In this document: piece by piece, positions 1 to 13,100 of the stretch
How positions within the stretch are numbered: position 1 is the stretch's first letter
Layout: every line of letters starts with the position of its first letter
Assembly: GCA_012934845.2 (NCBI GenBank)
Contig: WNNJ02001684.1
Coordinates: forward strand, 178,332-242,331
Direction of reading: 5' to 3'
From: Pomphorhynchus laevis
Taxonomy: Eukaryota > Acanthocephala > Palaeacanthocephala > Echinorhynchida > Pomphorhynchidae
DNA: 64,000 nucleotides
Notes under the pieces: model-generated
The model's input: the letters and a program-made list of their open reading frames with translations, nothing else
Told to the model about the DNA's origin: nothing
Databases searched by the model: none
Program-made: the position numbers and the translations under genes

Positions 1-1302
1 GTTTGGGGATAGAAATTTTATGATATCGTGTAAATATCGTACAAATGAAAGCTTAAAAGTTTGAAATCAGGATAATGTAAGTACCAAGCATACGCTTTAG
101 ATTTAAATAATAAGAACACTATAAACCTGTATTAGGGATATTTAAAAGTAATGCACTATCAATACTCAATTGATAATTAGGCTATTTAACAATCCAATTT
201 GCCATTTTTAAAACACCATACCGTTTTATTAGTTTTAAAATTGAATTAAAAATTTAAATAAATTCACGAAATAACGTTTGCTTATTTAGTCGTTAGAATT
301 GGAGGAGTTTTTATTACCAATAAAACAATTTTGAATTAAAAAGTAATATTTTTTATGTTAATGAAATTAAATACACTTTTATAAAATTTGTTAATTTATT
401 TCTTAAAACTTTTGTGGTCTTCCTATAAATCATAGAGTATAAAATTAAAAGTTAAAGAAACGCCAAATTGGAAACATTCCATTGTTAATTTTGAACTAAT
501 ATATACATGATTCTCAAAAACGTCTGAACTGCTAAGATTACTATTGTTGTCTTTTGATATAGACTGAGATAGCTGTTTGTTAAAACTGGTAGTTACGAAT
601 AAACGTAATCTGAATAGACTATTTCCGATTCAAATCATAGGACTTTAGAATAGAGACAACGAATCACAACATCAAAATTAATCGCAAAGTTTATTTTTAA
701 TAGACAAACATTTTTGGAAATGTTTGCTGGAATAGGTTTAATTGAAAGTGGTAAATTAATGTTACAAACAATGGGCAACACGTCAGCATGAAGGATATAT
801 ACATAAAATGTGAAAGAGACAAAAAAGAAAGTAACTCACAGATCTTTTATAAAAGCAGATCCATAAAAGACAGAAATTAGTTTTTGCAATGTTTGGGCTC
901 GTCTATTTGCCATAACCGAAATTGAAGACATTTCATCTGATTACATAAGTACATCTTATATGATCAGTGTTAGGCTTAAGTTGAAAAAGCGTTAGAAGTA
1001 AATGTACGTATTAGACTGGGAAAAAAAGTTTAAGTGATAAACAATAATTTTTAATCAGCGATCAATTTAAATTCTCAGATCTAGACTAGAATATTATAAA
1101 TAATCTATAATTAAATTAATATAATAATAAATAATATTATTATTTATTAATATAAATTTTATTTAAGCTTCAAAAAAACATATTTTGTTTTTCAAAAAAT
1201 ATAAATAATTTCTTCTACGCCAAAATCAACTTTTATGCTCACAATCATACGATTTTTATTATTGGTCTATGTATTTTCAACACAAACACTTATATAAAAA
1301 AA
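1..1302. other. AT-rich intergenic sequence
   Basis: No open frame of note, no RNA gene and no clear repeat was seen. It lies downstream of NPC1. Confidence 0.6.
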
Positions 1303-1612
1303 ACATTTATTTTTACGTGGCAAATGTGTGCCGCCGCACGCTTACATTACCACAACAAAAAAAATCTAAATAATGTTTCGAGGAGGTGAGTACGGAGGCG
1401 GCATTTGAATGCAATAAGGGATTAAGCGCGGCGGAAGTCGAGTGGGAGCTGATTCCAGGTAAGTGGGGCGGCGACGAGGAAGGATCGGAGACCTTAGTTG
1501 TTAGAGTAATTGAGAACGTGAAGTAATAAGGAATTACGGGAACGCAGCGATAGAGATATGGGGCGAGTGTCGTCTAAGAAATGGAGGTTGATGAACGATG
1601 GGCAGCCGTATA
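1303..1612 (-). mobile_element. LINE-B 3'-end fragment (5'-truncated)
   Basis: This GC-richer island begins with an A/T tail and the family 3' signature (GTGGCAAATG, then a hairpin), then runs antisense into the thumb-coding part. It is clearly similar to the 3' ends at 33018-33236 and 49988-50290. Only about the last 300 bp of the element are present and no protein could be made. Confidence 0.85.
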
Positions 1613-3940
1613 TTCTGTGATATGTAAGACAAATAAATGAAATGAGAGAAATAGCCGTACTAATTATATATTATTTAATTAATATAATTATAATAATGTA
1701 TTTTAGCAATATTTGTGACTTTTATAGTCTATAGAATGTTTCCCAACGTGATCGGTACCGACCTCTGTTGTTGATAGAGTGAAATTATAGATTTGGGGTT
1801 GGTAAATTAGCCCAGGGTCTGCATTCAATCAGATACAAGTTTATTTTGACGGCTATTGAAGAGGTAATCACTACTGTGATGCACTAGCCGCTTCAGATAA
1901 AATAAAAAAGATATTGCTGAGCAACAGAACAGTACAAAGAAGGATGATAATATGGAACAACATGTGAATATTTAAAAACATCATATTTTTGTTACAACTA
2001 GATGAATTAACACTGTATGATAATGAACATTACTTTTTACATAAAGGAAGAATTCATATTTGCTAAGAATTTGTCAATTTATGCAAAGGAAGAATGTTGT
2101 TTCTTATTTTGAAGCCTTTTCTTTATTAATAGAACATTTCATAGAGTAAAGTATTATGAATTGCTACAGATGATGTTGCAGCGATAATCTAGCGTCGCAG
2201 AGGTCTTGTTGTGTATCTTAGATAAACTTGCAAATATATGAATCATTCATTATGTATAGCATAGGCAACATCTATTTGCTAAAAACTTGAGCGAATGATT
2301 ACATAAAGCATTAAAATATTTTATAAATTTCAAATCATTAAAATATAAGAAATTGGTTATAAATAACAAATTCGAATATACAAGGAATTGTCAAAAATCG
2401 TCAATTACAAGAACAAAAGCATTCACCATTCTTAAGCTGATTAAACTTTTTTAATTATCAAGCTGACTAAATTTTAAATGAAGTTTGATTTTTACTAAAA
2501 GTAATTTGTTTTGCTCATAGCAAACTGGACGAACTATTCAGTATTGAGGTTATTTTATGGTCCACGTCGCATTTATTTCTTAGTTCTTGAAGCCACTTAT
2601 CAATTTAATTACGATCCTATAATCTAATGATTGTATTTTATTAAGTTTCCAAGTTTATCAAAATAGCATTGTGTTATTTACCAAATCATTAGAAAAGTGA
2701 GATAAATTCAACTATTAAAGAAGTCTTTATTCTTATGCTAGCCGTTGATAACCTTAAACATCTTTACTTCATTTCACGAATTCATTCTCGTCAAACAAAT
2801 CCCCAAATTTTAGAATGCTTTGCGAACTATTACGTAGCTTAAGAGTTTCAATTCATTTAAGTTAAGAAATATTTTCTCATTTTTGTAGAAACTTATCTGA
2901 CTGCTAGCAACATGTTTACTTGAATTTTAATTAAGACAATCAAACAAAGACCGAGATTTGTTCGAAACTCTGATTAAACTAATAGCGGACTTCACATAAT
3001 TCTACTTCCATTCACATTTTGTAATTTAAAAATGTTTCTATCATTTCATTTATTTGTCTTACATATTTATTTTCATGATTAAATGATTATAAGTCACTGC
3101 CGATTTGCTTGAGGGAGAAACTTGGATTTATTAATGGCCGGAAGGGGCAAGTGTTTGTGTAGAAAATGCATAGAACAATAATAAAAATCACGTGGTTTGT
3201 GAGCATAATTATTGAAACAATTTTAAAATATGATTTTGAATTAAACATTTTATTAAAAATAATTTAAATTAAATTAAAATTAATTTTTACAGTAGAAATG
3301 ACAATCATAACAAGCAAATATTTTCTGTTATCTGCTCTCTCTCAAACTCGCAAATATCCACTGTCATGATATAATCGTTTATCTGTAAGATACTATGTGG
3401 CCTTAAATTAGTATGTGGCCTTATATTATATAATTATATAATATATTATATTTTAGTAATTATATAATTACTAAAATAACATTCATATTTTATTATATTA
3501 ATATATTTAATATTTTAACGATATAATAAAACAAGTTGAGAGATTATTGATTTGTTTACGATAAGTGATCAGTTCACGATTAGTTATTACTTCACGACTA
3601 GTGATTAGGTCACAATTAGTGATTAGTTCACGATTAGTGATTAGTCACTAATGAAGTCACTGTTGAAGCGATAGTTACAGAAATCTTATAATGCCGTTTT
3701 CAATCAGGGACTTTTGAAAGAACATTTAATCTTTTTGATTAAGAATACCAAAACTAATTTATTGTGAAATCCATAGAGACAAGGTATCGATGAAGTAATT
3801 TGCAAGGGTCAATGATACCATTACGAAGAAATAACCATATTTGACGTCTTTTTGTATATTTGGAAACTATACATTAGGAAACACTAACAAAGTAAAATGG
3901 TATTAGCAACTAAATAGAAATGTTATTAGATTAAATACAA
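1613..3940. other. AT-rich intergenic sequence with minor repeats
   Basis: No gene was seen. Contents: a 26-bp perfect inverted repeat with arms at 1620-1645 and 3041-3066; a palindromic AT stretch near 3450-3478; and a degenerate tandem repeat with a unit near 18 bp, based on TTCACGATTAGTGATTAG, at about 3565-3660. Confidence 0.6.
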
Positions 3941-3946
3941 TTTATT
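3941..3946 (-). promoter_or_regulatory. Candidate polyadenylation signal of NPC1
   Basis: TTTATT on the plus strand reads AATAAA on the NPC1 sense strand, about 130 bases past the stop codon. It is the first canonical hexamer after the stop. The region is AT-rich, so chance matches are common. Confidence 0.5.
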
Positions 3947-4074
3947 AGCCAAAAAATATTTAGCAGCAAAAAGATTATGCATTTTAAAAATAACAAAATT
4001 GAATTATCATCTAAGCATAACATTTAAATAAGCGGCATTTCTTCGTGTGTACGAGACAACAAAAATGACACCGC

Positions 4075-4166
4075 TTATATAGTTGAATCAGCCACATCTT
4101 CAGGAAAAACAGTGACACTGTGAAAATCCCATAACTCCGCTTGATCATCACCTTCTTTATCTTGGC
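4075..4166 (-). CDS. NPC1: NPC1 exon 12: cytosolic tail and stop
   Basis: The acceptor is atattttag. The two bases GC complete the glycine codon left open by exon 11, followed by 29 codons and TAA at 4077-4075. The tail is acidic ([14 protein letters not shown], then PEDVADSTI). Length and phase fit, but the tail is not conserved in sequence. It lacks the terminal LLNF lysosomal sorting signal of human NPC1. Confidence 0.8.
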
Positions 4167-7100
4167 CTAAAATATTAAAGCATGAACTTTAAGCTTCTAA
4201 GCATTTGGCATTCATTTAAATTAAATTTATTTAATTTACTTGAATTAGTTACCTTTCCTTATATTTTATTAAATAATTAATAAAACGTAACACTTGAAAA
4301 GGACTACACTGAAATAGTCGAAAATTTGTGAACAATAATTTCTTATTTTATGATTCCTCTCAATGCTTAAACGTCCTGACCTATTTTGATTAGCACATCG
4401 AACGTATCATTGGACAATTAATAAAACATTAAATATTAAAGTTTCTTAGATTTGCAAAAGCCTTTAAGTAATCATTTTTTAGAAAGCTTAATTAATAATA
4501 TATATACTTCACTAATAACAATGATGCAATATACTTTACAATGATGATATAATAATGATATATAATAATATACTTTACAATGATGTAAAGCGCTGAGCCG
4601 AAACACATATGCAGAGTCGCAGATATTTTTATTTGCTCTAATAGCAGAATTTACCAATTCCTGCTACCAGATGTAATGAAAAATCAGTTTAATAAAATCA
4701 GTTTATAAACTGCAACTCGCAGTTTATAAAGCCAGTGTTAGTGGATAATTCGAAGATGATTTTATAATCCCGTTTAATATGATCTCTTTATAACATAATA
4801 TAATTATAAATATTAACTTTATTTTTTATTTAATTATTAGCTTTAAATTGGATTATAAAATTAAAAATATTAAAATATTTAATTATAATGCTAATATTTT
4901 ATTATTATAGGTATTGGCTTATAAATTGAAATAATCGCAATGAGCAACCAAAAATTATAACAAAATAATGTTTTTAGCGCAAAATAATACTTTTTTAAAT
5001 AACACCCTCAAGTTTAATAAAATAAATAAATTTTATAAAATGCTAATCTTGGATTTTTATAAAAAAAACATTATACACATAATATTCACATTATTTTATG
5101 AGCAATATTATACACATAATATTCACACATATAAACGTAATATTTATACATTTATGTATATACTGTATATATGTATAATTAATGTATAAGAGGGAAATCG
5201 ATTATGATTCGTTAGATTAATAAAGCGTTAAAATTAGATAAGTTACTAATTTATTAGATTAGATACCCTACGCTGCAAATTTTTGAAAAAGACTTTTGCG
5301 CATTTTTCAGGAAATTTGAAAGAAATATAATTAATTTAAACAAAATATGAAAATTAAACAGCTTACCTATTAAGCTAAGTAAAATAGGCAAGAAAATTAT
5401 ACCATGTAAAATACCAAGCAGCACCAAACACAAATACATCCGGAAAAATAATATTGAAAATAGCTTCGAATGTGCAAAGGCAAGAACTGAAATTCCAATT
5501 AGCTTGGTTATTCCAATTCCGGCAAAAACCTAATCAGACAAAATTACATTTGAAATATGTGATTTATTGATTAATTGATATATAAATTGATTTACATTTA
5601 TTTTGATTTATATTGATAAATAATTAATAATAAATTATATTGATTTTATTGATTTAAATTTAATATTAAGTTCATTATATTAATTGCCAAATGAACCAGA
5701 TGAATTTACTTTATTATTAATAATAATAATTATTATTATTAATATTAATTAATATTAATAAATATAAATTTTATTTACTAAGAAAAAAAAATTAATCAAA
5801 AAACTTAAAAATCTGTAAACGTCGAGCTATTACGAAATTTACTGAATTAAAAATTAATGTGAACAACATTGTACATGAAATTTCTGATTTTCTTGGATAT
5901 CGTAACGAAGTAAATTTTCTCTTTTCACAAATTACTTACAAAGTGACTCAATTACAAAGTGTAATTCAATTTATTTAAGTGGACTTTAATAAAAATAAGT
6001 CCACTAATAAGTCCACTCTATTCAAGTGGACTTATCGGCTAAGGTTTTAAGTTTTTTTTGTCAAGTCAACCCAAGTCTCAAAGATTCACTACACCACATA
6101 TTGGATAGTTTCGATAAACTGAATTGGAATTCATTGTTACAACATACATATTTTTATCATGGAAGTAGATGCAGTGAGGTCTGAATGCAAAGAGGTCAGA
6201 GGGCATCATTTTATTCATATGGAATGAATAAAATGTCGAATATTAAATACGAAAATGCATATTTTAAAACAGAAATTCAGGTAATATTCGAATAAACGAT
6301 TTAAGTAGTAATTGAATTTACTATAGATGAATTTACTATATGTGATTTGCATTTTTTAGCTAGAACGTGCGTGTTCACAATTAATTATTTAGTTGATTAC
6401 GAATTAGCGCATTAAAGCAAAGCTTACTATAGTATAGATTAATTTAAAACAAAGTGTTTCGGAGAATAAAACGAATTAATGCTTACTGGAGTATAAATCA
6501 TTGATAGATAAAAAGGTTGAGAAGAGACTCCATATAAAAGGATTTCATTAAAAATCAATTTAATTATAAATTAAGAGAAAATATTTATTTAGTAGCGAAA
6601 TATTATTTATGTAATTGCACTACTCTTAACACATATCGATGTGTTGTATTAGTAGTTATAACCCGTAAAATTCAAATGAATTGACCAGTAAAATCGATCA
6701 TTAAACGTTCAATATTAAAAGTAAATTTTCGTAACATTGAATTGGCAAATCAAATATTAAGACTTAGAAACACTAACTGCACGACAGATATTTGCAAGTG
6801 ACACTTTGAAAACACCAGAAAATTCTTTATGGAAATTATTTATTAAATAATAAATAAATTGAAAAATAATAAAAAAAATATCTTATGGAAAAGATATGAA
6901 AACGGTGGTTAAGGAAATATTCTAGTTGATTGATCAATCAATCGGTTACTATACGATTTATAGTAAACAGTATTTTTCGAATATTTCGTACTTTATAGAA
7001 TCATTACTTGATAGATATTCGGACTTTATAGAGACAACAAATGCGACGCATACTACTCAGTTACTGTAATAATGAACAAGAATAGGTGTTCAGCTCATTC

Positions 7101-10100
7101 TAAATAGTAAATGGATACACCATTAATAGCCTAAATGATTGTTTTCGTGTTAAATCTATACGAAAATTTAAATAATCTTGTAAGATACAAGTTAAAATAC
7201 AATAAAATATTCAAATTTAAATAGGAAATGTATTCAGAAAACATTAATTCAATGATATAAACGTCATGCTAAATATATTGTCAAAATATAAAATTGATGT
7301 TCTTAAAAATAAATTCAATACTTACGGAAAATCCAACTTCCCATATGGATAAAATGGATCTTTGTCTAGGGCAATCAACAGTAAAGGTATTTCTCGCAAA
7401 GTTCATAGCGATATGTGCACAAAACTCAACAGCAATACCAATTGACTGAAATTAACAAAACAAAAATGGTGCAAAAGCTAAACTTTAATTCGAGGTAGAA
7501 TCCTCGAATTCTACCGAATAATTTAGTTAAAATTTTGATGAATCAATCACAAATAAATCATTAAAATTTAAAATGTTATATTAAAATATAAAATTTCATA
7601 TTAAAAATGCGCTGTAATACATATATTTAATTTAAAATAACAAAAATTAAACATATCAAAGGAAAACTACTTTAATAAAAAAAGTATATTGAAATACTTA
7701 TAAAGTATATTTTTAAATAAGTATTACAGTATTATGATAATAATTATTATATAATTATGATAATTTTTAATTTATAATAAATTAAAAAATAATAACGAAA
7801 TAATTATAATCTATTTGAGCATTTAATAATTCAAATAACATCAAAATCACTTAATTTGAATTAAATAAAAATGATGCAAAAAGTATTCACGAAGACACAT
7901 ATGCAAGTGTGTGTTCGTGGATTATAATGATGAATTATAAAAACTATACATTTTAAGTAATACATTTTATAATATATATTATAATTATATATATTAGTAT
8001 ATATAATTATATATATTATATATATTAGTCAATATATTTAATAATTAGTTAATAATTATAAATATTTTATATTGATCAGTGTTCTATATGCATATTGAGG
8101 GATCAAATTCTCGAAAAATTTTAATTTTTTATTAATAAATATTACTATGAAGTCTTACTGTCGAATTTATCAGTCAATCCTGTGAAAATCAACAGATACT
8201 AACTGGTACATACACTGAAATAGCAATTATGTCAAGGTCGGAATATTCAAGAACTTTTGTCAAATAGCTCATACATTATGCAGTCCATATGTTTTGTAGC
8301 ATAATGAATTAGCTAATTTGGTAAATATCTTCTGTTTCCTTGATTATCCAGATCATGTTCTTTCTTTGCAGATATTGTTTAAAGAAAGAGTAAACTCAAT
8401 TGTAGTTGATCGCCAAAAGCGTATGGTCCTAAGAAATACAAAATACTTTTATCTCTTCGAGCACTCAGACGTCACATGGTAGCTGGTTGCCTATAGCATA
8501 TGCTCCTAAGAAATTAAAAATGCTTTTATTTCTTCCAGCACCAGTGTCACAAGAAAGACTTTTTATATACTCGTATGTGACACTGAAGAAAACACTGAAG
8601 TGTTTTCTTCAGTGTCACATACGAGTATAAGTCATTAATAGCTGATCATACGCACACCACAACCCAAAGCATATATCTCAATGGGCACAGATTGTAATTA
8701 GCACACGAGAATAATAACATAAACAACAGCAAATAAAATTAAACTATATAATTTAAATTAAAAATTATAAATTTCGGAATTAAAATTAATTTTTTTTCTG
8801 TTTACTTGTATTTTTTTTGTTTCAGATTAATTCCTGAAGAAGGTGCAAGTAGTGTAACGAAAATGATAAAACAAATTTTCTTTCTTTTTATTGGGCAATA
8901 ACTTTTCAATTTATAAAAATATTAAATTCAAATTAGTATTAAAATACACAATTTGAAATTTCAAATTATTTTTAAAAGGTGTGTTCATATTTTTAAAGGT
9001 TCAATTCAACAAGAATCATAAAATGCAAATTTAAATATAAAAATAGCATAGTTTAAATCTGATAAAATTAAATAACTTTTGCCGGATTTTATGTTGCATT
9101 GTTATAGACGGTAAATAAAGTAGAAACGAACAATTCTAATGCAGTTTCGTAGTTATCATAACTCTTGAAATAAAAATTCCTTATGATTGTGCGTTTCAAA
9201 TTATTTTGGTGAATAGCACGAAGAAATATAAAGAACCCATTAAAAACATTGAATTTTCAGTGATATATCGCAAATGGTAGTAGTATCTCTTATAACAATA
9301 ATGTGCAGAGACATACCAGTACATACTTAACCATACTAGTATGGCTAAGTAGCGTGGCCATTATCTGTAGCTAGCAAATGGGAGTATCGCCTACCGACGA
9401 GTATCAATAACTAAGCAACGTCAGTTATTGGAATTGTTTGTTTTGATTTTCTTATTTGGCCTCTACAGCCAAATGAAGAATAATTCGCCGAGATTACATA
9501 ATTTTCATTGATTATTTCGCCAACGGTATTGTATCGATTGCTTTCTAAGCGCATAAATTTTATTAAAATGTATTTCTAATTATAATTCAACAATTTTCGA
9601 TCTTGGGATCATTTATAATAATTTCCGAATTGATGTACAAAACTCAATTAGTCTATTTTCGTTCTAGATTTTACTAGAACAACATAATTTTAACTGGATA
9701 ATCACCAAATATTATATTCAACAAAATTATTTTGTTAATAATCATTTAAATCAATGAGTAAACAATTTATGCACTCTCACTCATTGAGAGTGGATAAATG
9801 CACTCTCAATGTCAAATTACAAAAAAATGAAACTTAATGCACTCTCAATGTCAAATTACAAAAAAATGAAACTTTTAATTTAAAATTTACCATTATTAGA
9901 TTAACCATTGAAACAGCATTAAGTGTAACAGACCAGACAACCATTAAGCCGATCATATCCATAATAATCATCCAAACGGTGAGAAGTACAGCAAGACTAA
10001 CGAGTAGATTAAATCCAGTAAGTAGAAAACTAATTACGAACACAACGGCCAAGGCAACGGCCATGTTAACGAGCAATTCAAATTTCATTGACAGATACTG

Positions 10101-13100
10101 CTCGTAGAAAACATAGAATATGCTAGAAACGTTAATAAAAATAAACATTACACTATACAATAATAAAAATAATGATTTTGAAATTAAAAAATTATAATTG
10201 AAAATAAAGGAAAAAAGTTTTAAATAGTAATATTTATAAATTACTATTTATGAAACGATTATAAATGCACACAGATTATATAATTGCAAACAAATTATAA
10301 TTATTACGCTAATAAATCAACATTAATTTTTTATTTTATTTATTTATTGTTATTTACATTAATTTTTGTCAAATTTAAAAAAGCAATTATGGTAATACCT
10401 CTGTAAATCGATTTACAAACTGACTGCTTTATCACAAAAGACTGTTTATGATAATACGAGCAGAAAAGGGTATAACATAAAATAAATTCGCTTTGTCGAT
10501 TCTGCCAATAAAACATTTTTTAATGTTGTAAACATTTCTGATCACTTTTAATTTACCTTAAAGAAATAGAATTTTTTTCAGTAAACAATTTAACACAAAT
10601 CTGCTCATTTGATGTTGTGAGCTGTTTTAAGATTAGCCAGAGATATTTATTTTATTTAGTTTGTTTATTTATTTTATTTAGTTATCATCCTTCTTGAAAA
10701 ATAAGGTGAACATATCTTCTTAAAATAAGATACGCTCTTCCCATCATAATTTCGTGAAAATAATTAATTAATTTCTCAAACAAATGATGATTATTGTCAA
10801 ACTAAGTCGCATGCAGCAATCCACAAGAATATGAAAGGAAAGCTTGTAACTGCTAAACTTGTATCAGTTAAACATCTCGATTTTTCGAGATGATTTTCTG
10901 AGAAATAATCTATTTTATAATTTTATTTTGTATTAATTACTAACAAAATAATTATAAATTGTTACTGACATTAAAAAATAATTTATCATCTTATCGTTTA
11001 TTTATAACAAAAATTTATTTATTTTCTTATTTTGTATTAACTGGCAAAACAATTTACCAGTTATTTTAAAATTACAAAATTATTATTTTAAAATTATTTA
11101 CCAGCTAAATAGAAAGCATTTACTAAAAATAAAAAAATTTTCGTTGAAGAAATCTTATTGAAACGATAACAACCATTATTGAGATTTAGATTGAGATATC
11201 AAAATATTGATATTTCAATATAATGTGGTTTGTCGAGAACAAATTGTCGCGAAAAAGCTGCAAATGTATAAAATTGACAAAACATGATTTAAAACAAAAC
11301 TTAGATTTGCAATTGATGTCCAAGTTTGTAATGTTATTCTGAAAGTATTCCATTGCACAAATCTAAGAAGTGCCGTAAGGACACTTACTGCCGTAAGTTC
11401 CAGAAGGGCAATCGAATTTAGTAACAGATCGTATGAAGTAGTAATCGAATTTAGTATAGAATAGACTACTCGACTACATCCGAATAATACAGCGAGATTC
11501 AAGAGGCATTTCTTATAAAATTAGTAGAGTAGATTCCAAAACCTCCAAAAGTAGTAAAAATAAGTTAAACATACAGAAATTGAACAAATTTGATTACTCG
11601 ACTTCTTCCTTCCGATTAAACTAGCTATTTTAATGAGATAAAATAATTATTATTTTAAATTAAAATTATTATTTTAATTAGATATCATTAATATTTGTCG
11701 GTATCCCATATGCGGTTAATCCATATATATATGTAAAAAAGAATGTTTAATTTTGTCAAAAAAAAGATATTATAAATAAAAATTAATAAATTTCATTTTA
11801 ATTAAAGATATTATTTTGATAAAATCAAATACTACATTTTTATATTTACGGGTATCCCATATGCAGTTAATATTAAAGTTTAATACTAAAGTTATATTAT
11901 ATGAAATACAAAATCCTCAAGTTCTAAACGGAAAAGTTGAAACTATTTTGTTAGTCTTCTTTATGGAACATGTGGAAAAACATACCTATACGAATAAAGA
12001 TTAACTTGTGCACTTGATATTTTCGTTTGAAGATACTGTTTAGCCCGATCAACAATATCCCAGCTGTTTCGCAGCGCTGAAATGAACTGCTTGGAGTTAG
12101 TAAGTGTCTTGTGGTAGCCCATGAAATATGATGCTAAGTGAAAATCATAAATTAAATTCATTAAATTAATTCCTTACTATTTGGCTTTACAGCCAGTCTG
12201 TATAGTGGATTTCCACCAAATGGGCAAAATTCATTTGGTACATCTTGGAGATAAAATTGAAGATATTTGTCAAATTCTAGTTGTGAAGGTCGTCCATGTT
12301 CATCAATGTGAACTTCACATACTTTACAATGTAGGTTAGAAGAGGGGCAGAAAGTGACATCATCGTTTAATGTGCGACAGCAGCCATATGTGCCTATCCA
12401 ATCTATATAACCGTCTAGCCAACTTGATGGAGATTTAGCAATGAAGCTGAGGTTGGAGAACACTTCTGCAGTAGAAAACTGTTCCATTATGCTGTCTGGA
12501 TTACATCCTATTCCGCTACAAACAGCATTTTGATTATCCGTGTCATTTAAATTTGCGTTTTCAAGAACAAAAAACACAGGCGGCCCTGTATTTAAAGATT
12601 TTACATTATCTAAATACTTTTGCAAGTAAGAATTATCAGGAACAGTAATTGACGGCTCCAGTCCCATTTGTAATTTCGACAGTAATGCGACAGAAATACA
12701 AGGGAATATCAAAAATAATAATACTACCGCTGTTCTTAGATGCTTTGAACAGCGAGTAAAACGATTGTGTTCAATAAGAGAAGCCGATTCTTCAACATCA
12801 GAAGAAGAATATTCAAATACATTCTCTTGATTTTGTTGCTGGTTTACTGCAAAGCAACAGAAAATATCCGGTCGCATGGATCCAGCGCGTCTTAAATCTA
12901 GATAGACCAGAGGCACGAACACGATAAGCTGTAAAACAATATTTAATATCAATGCGATGGCCGCATTTAGCGCAAATAATCTAACAGCGTAGACGCTTGA
13001 TAGCAACGCAGCAAGAAAGAATGCACAAACTTCGGCTGTGTTTGCTAAAATCAAACCTGGGCCAACTTTATGGAGAGTATTAGCCACAGAGTCGATTGGG

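Larger units (their letters stand above)
7446..9890 (-). other. NPC1: NPC1 intron 9
   Basis: The intron contains a diverged tandem duplication of about 70 bp (8403-8476 and 8481-8551, sharing CCTAAGAAAT and the following TTTTAT-CTTC block). It also holds the 64-bp hairpin at 8566-8629 and a perfect 39-bp tandem duplication at 9797-9874. A less AT-rich stretch at about 9300-9440 was not identified. Confidence 0.75.

Noticed and set aside
4472-5189. Small open frames of 61 and 73 codons
   Set aside because: They are low-complexity, AT-driven and rich in Ile, Asn and Tyr, inside NPC1 intron 11, with no homology.
11215-11502. 95-codon frame in intron 8
   Set aside because: It includes the 41-bp copied exon piece read in another frame, and the rest has no recognisable content.
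11961-11985. Continuing NPC1 exon 8 into RYVFPHVP, which superficially resembles human RVFPYS
   Set aside because: A consensus donor AG/GTATGT sits at 11986/11985, and joining to exon 9 gives [13 protein letters not shown] in frame, a better match. Reading on meets a stop soon after.
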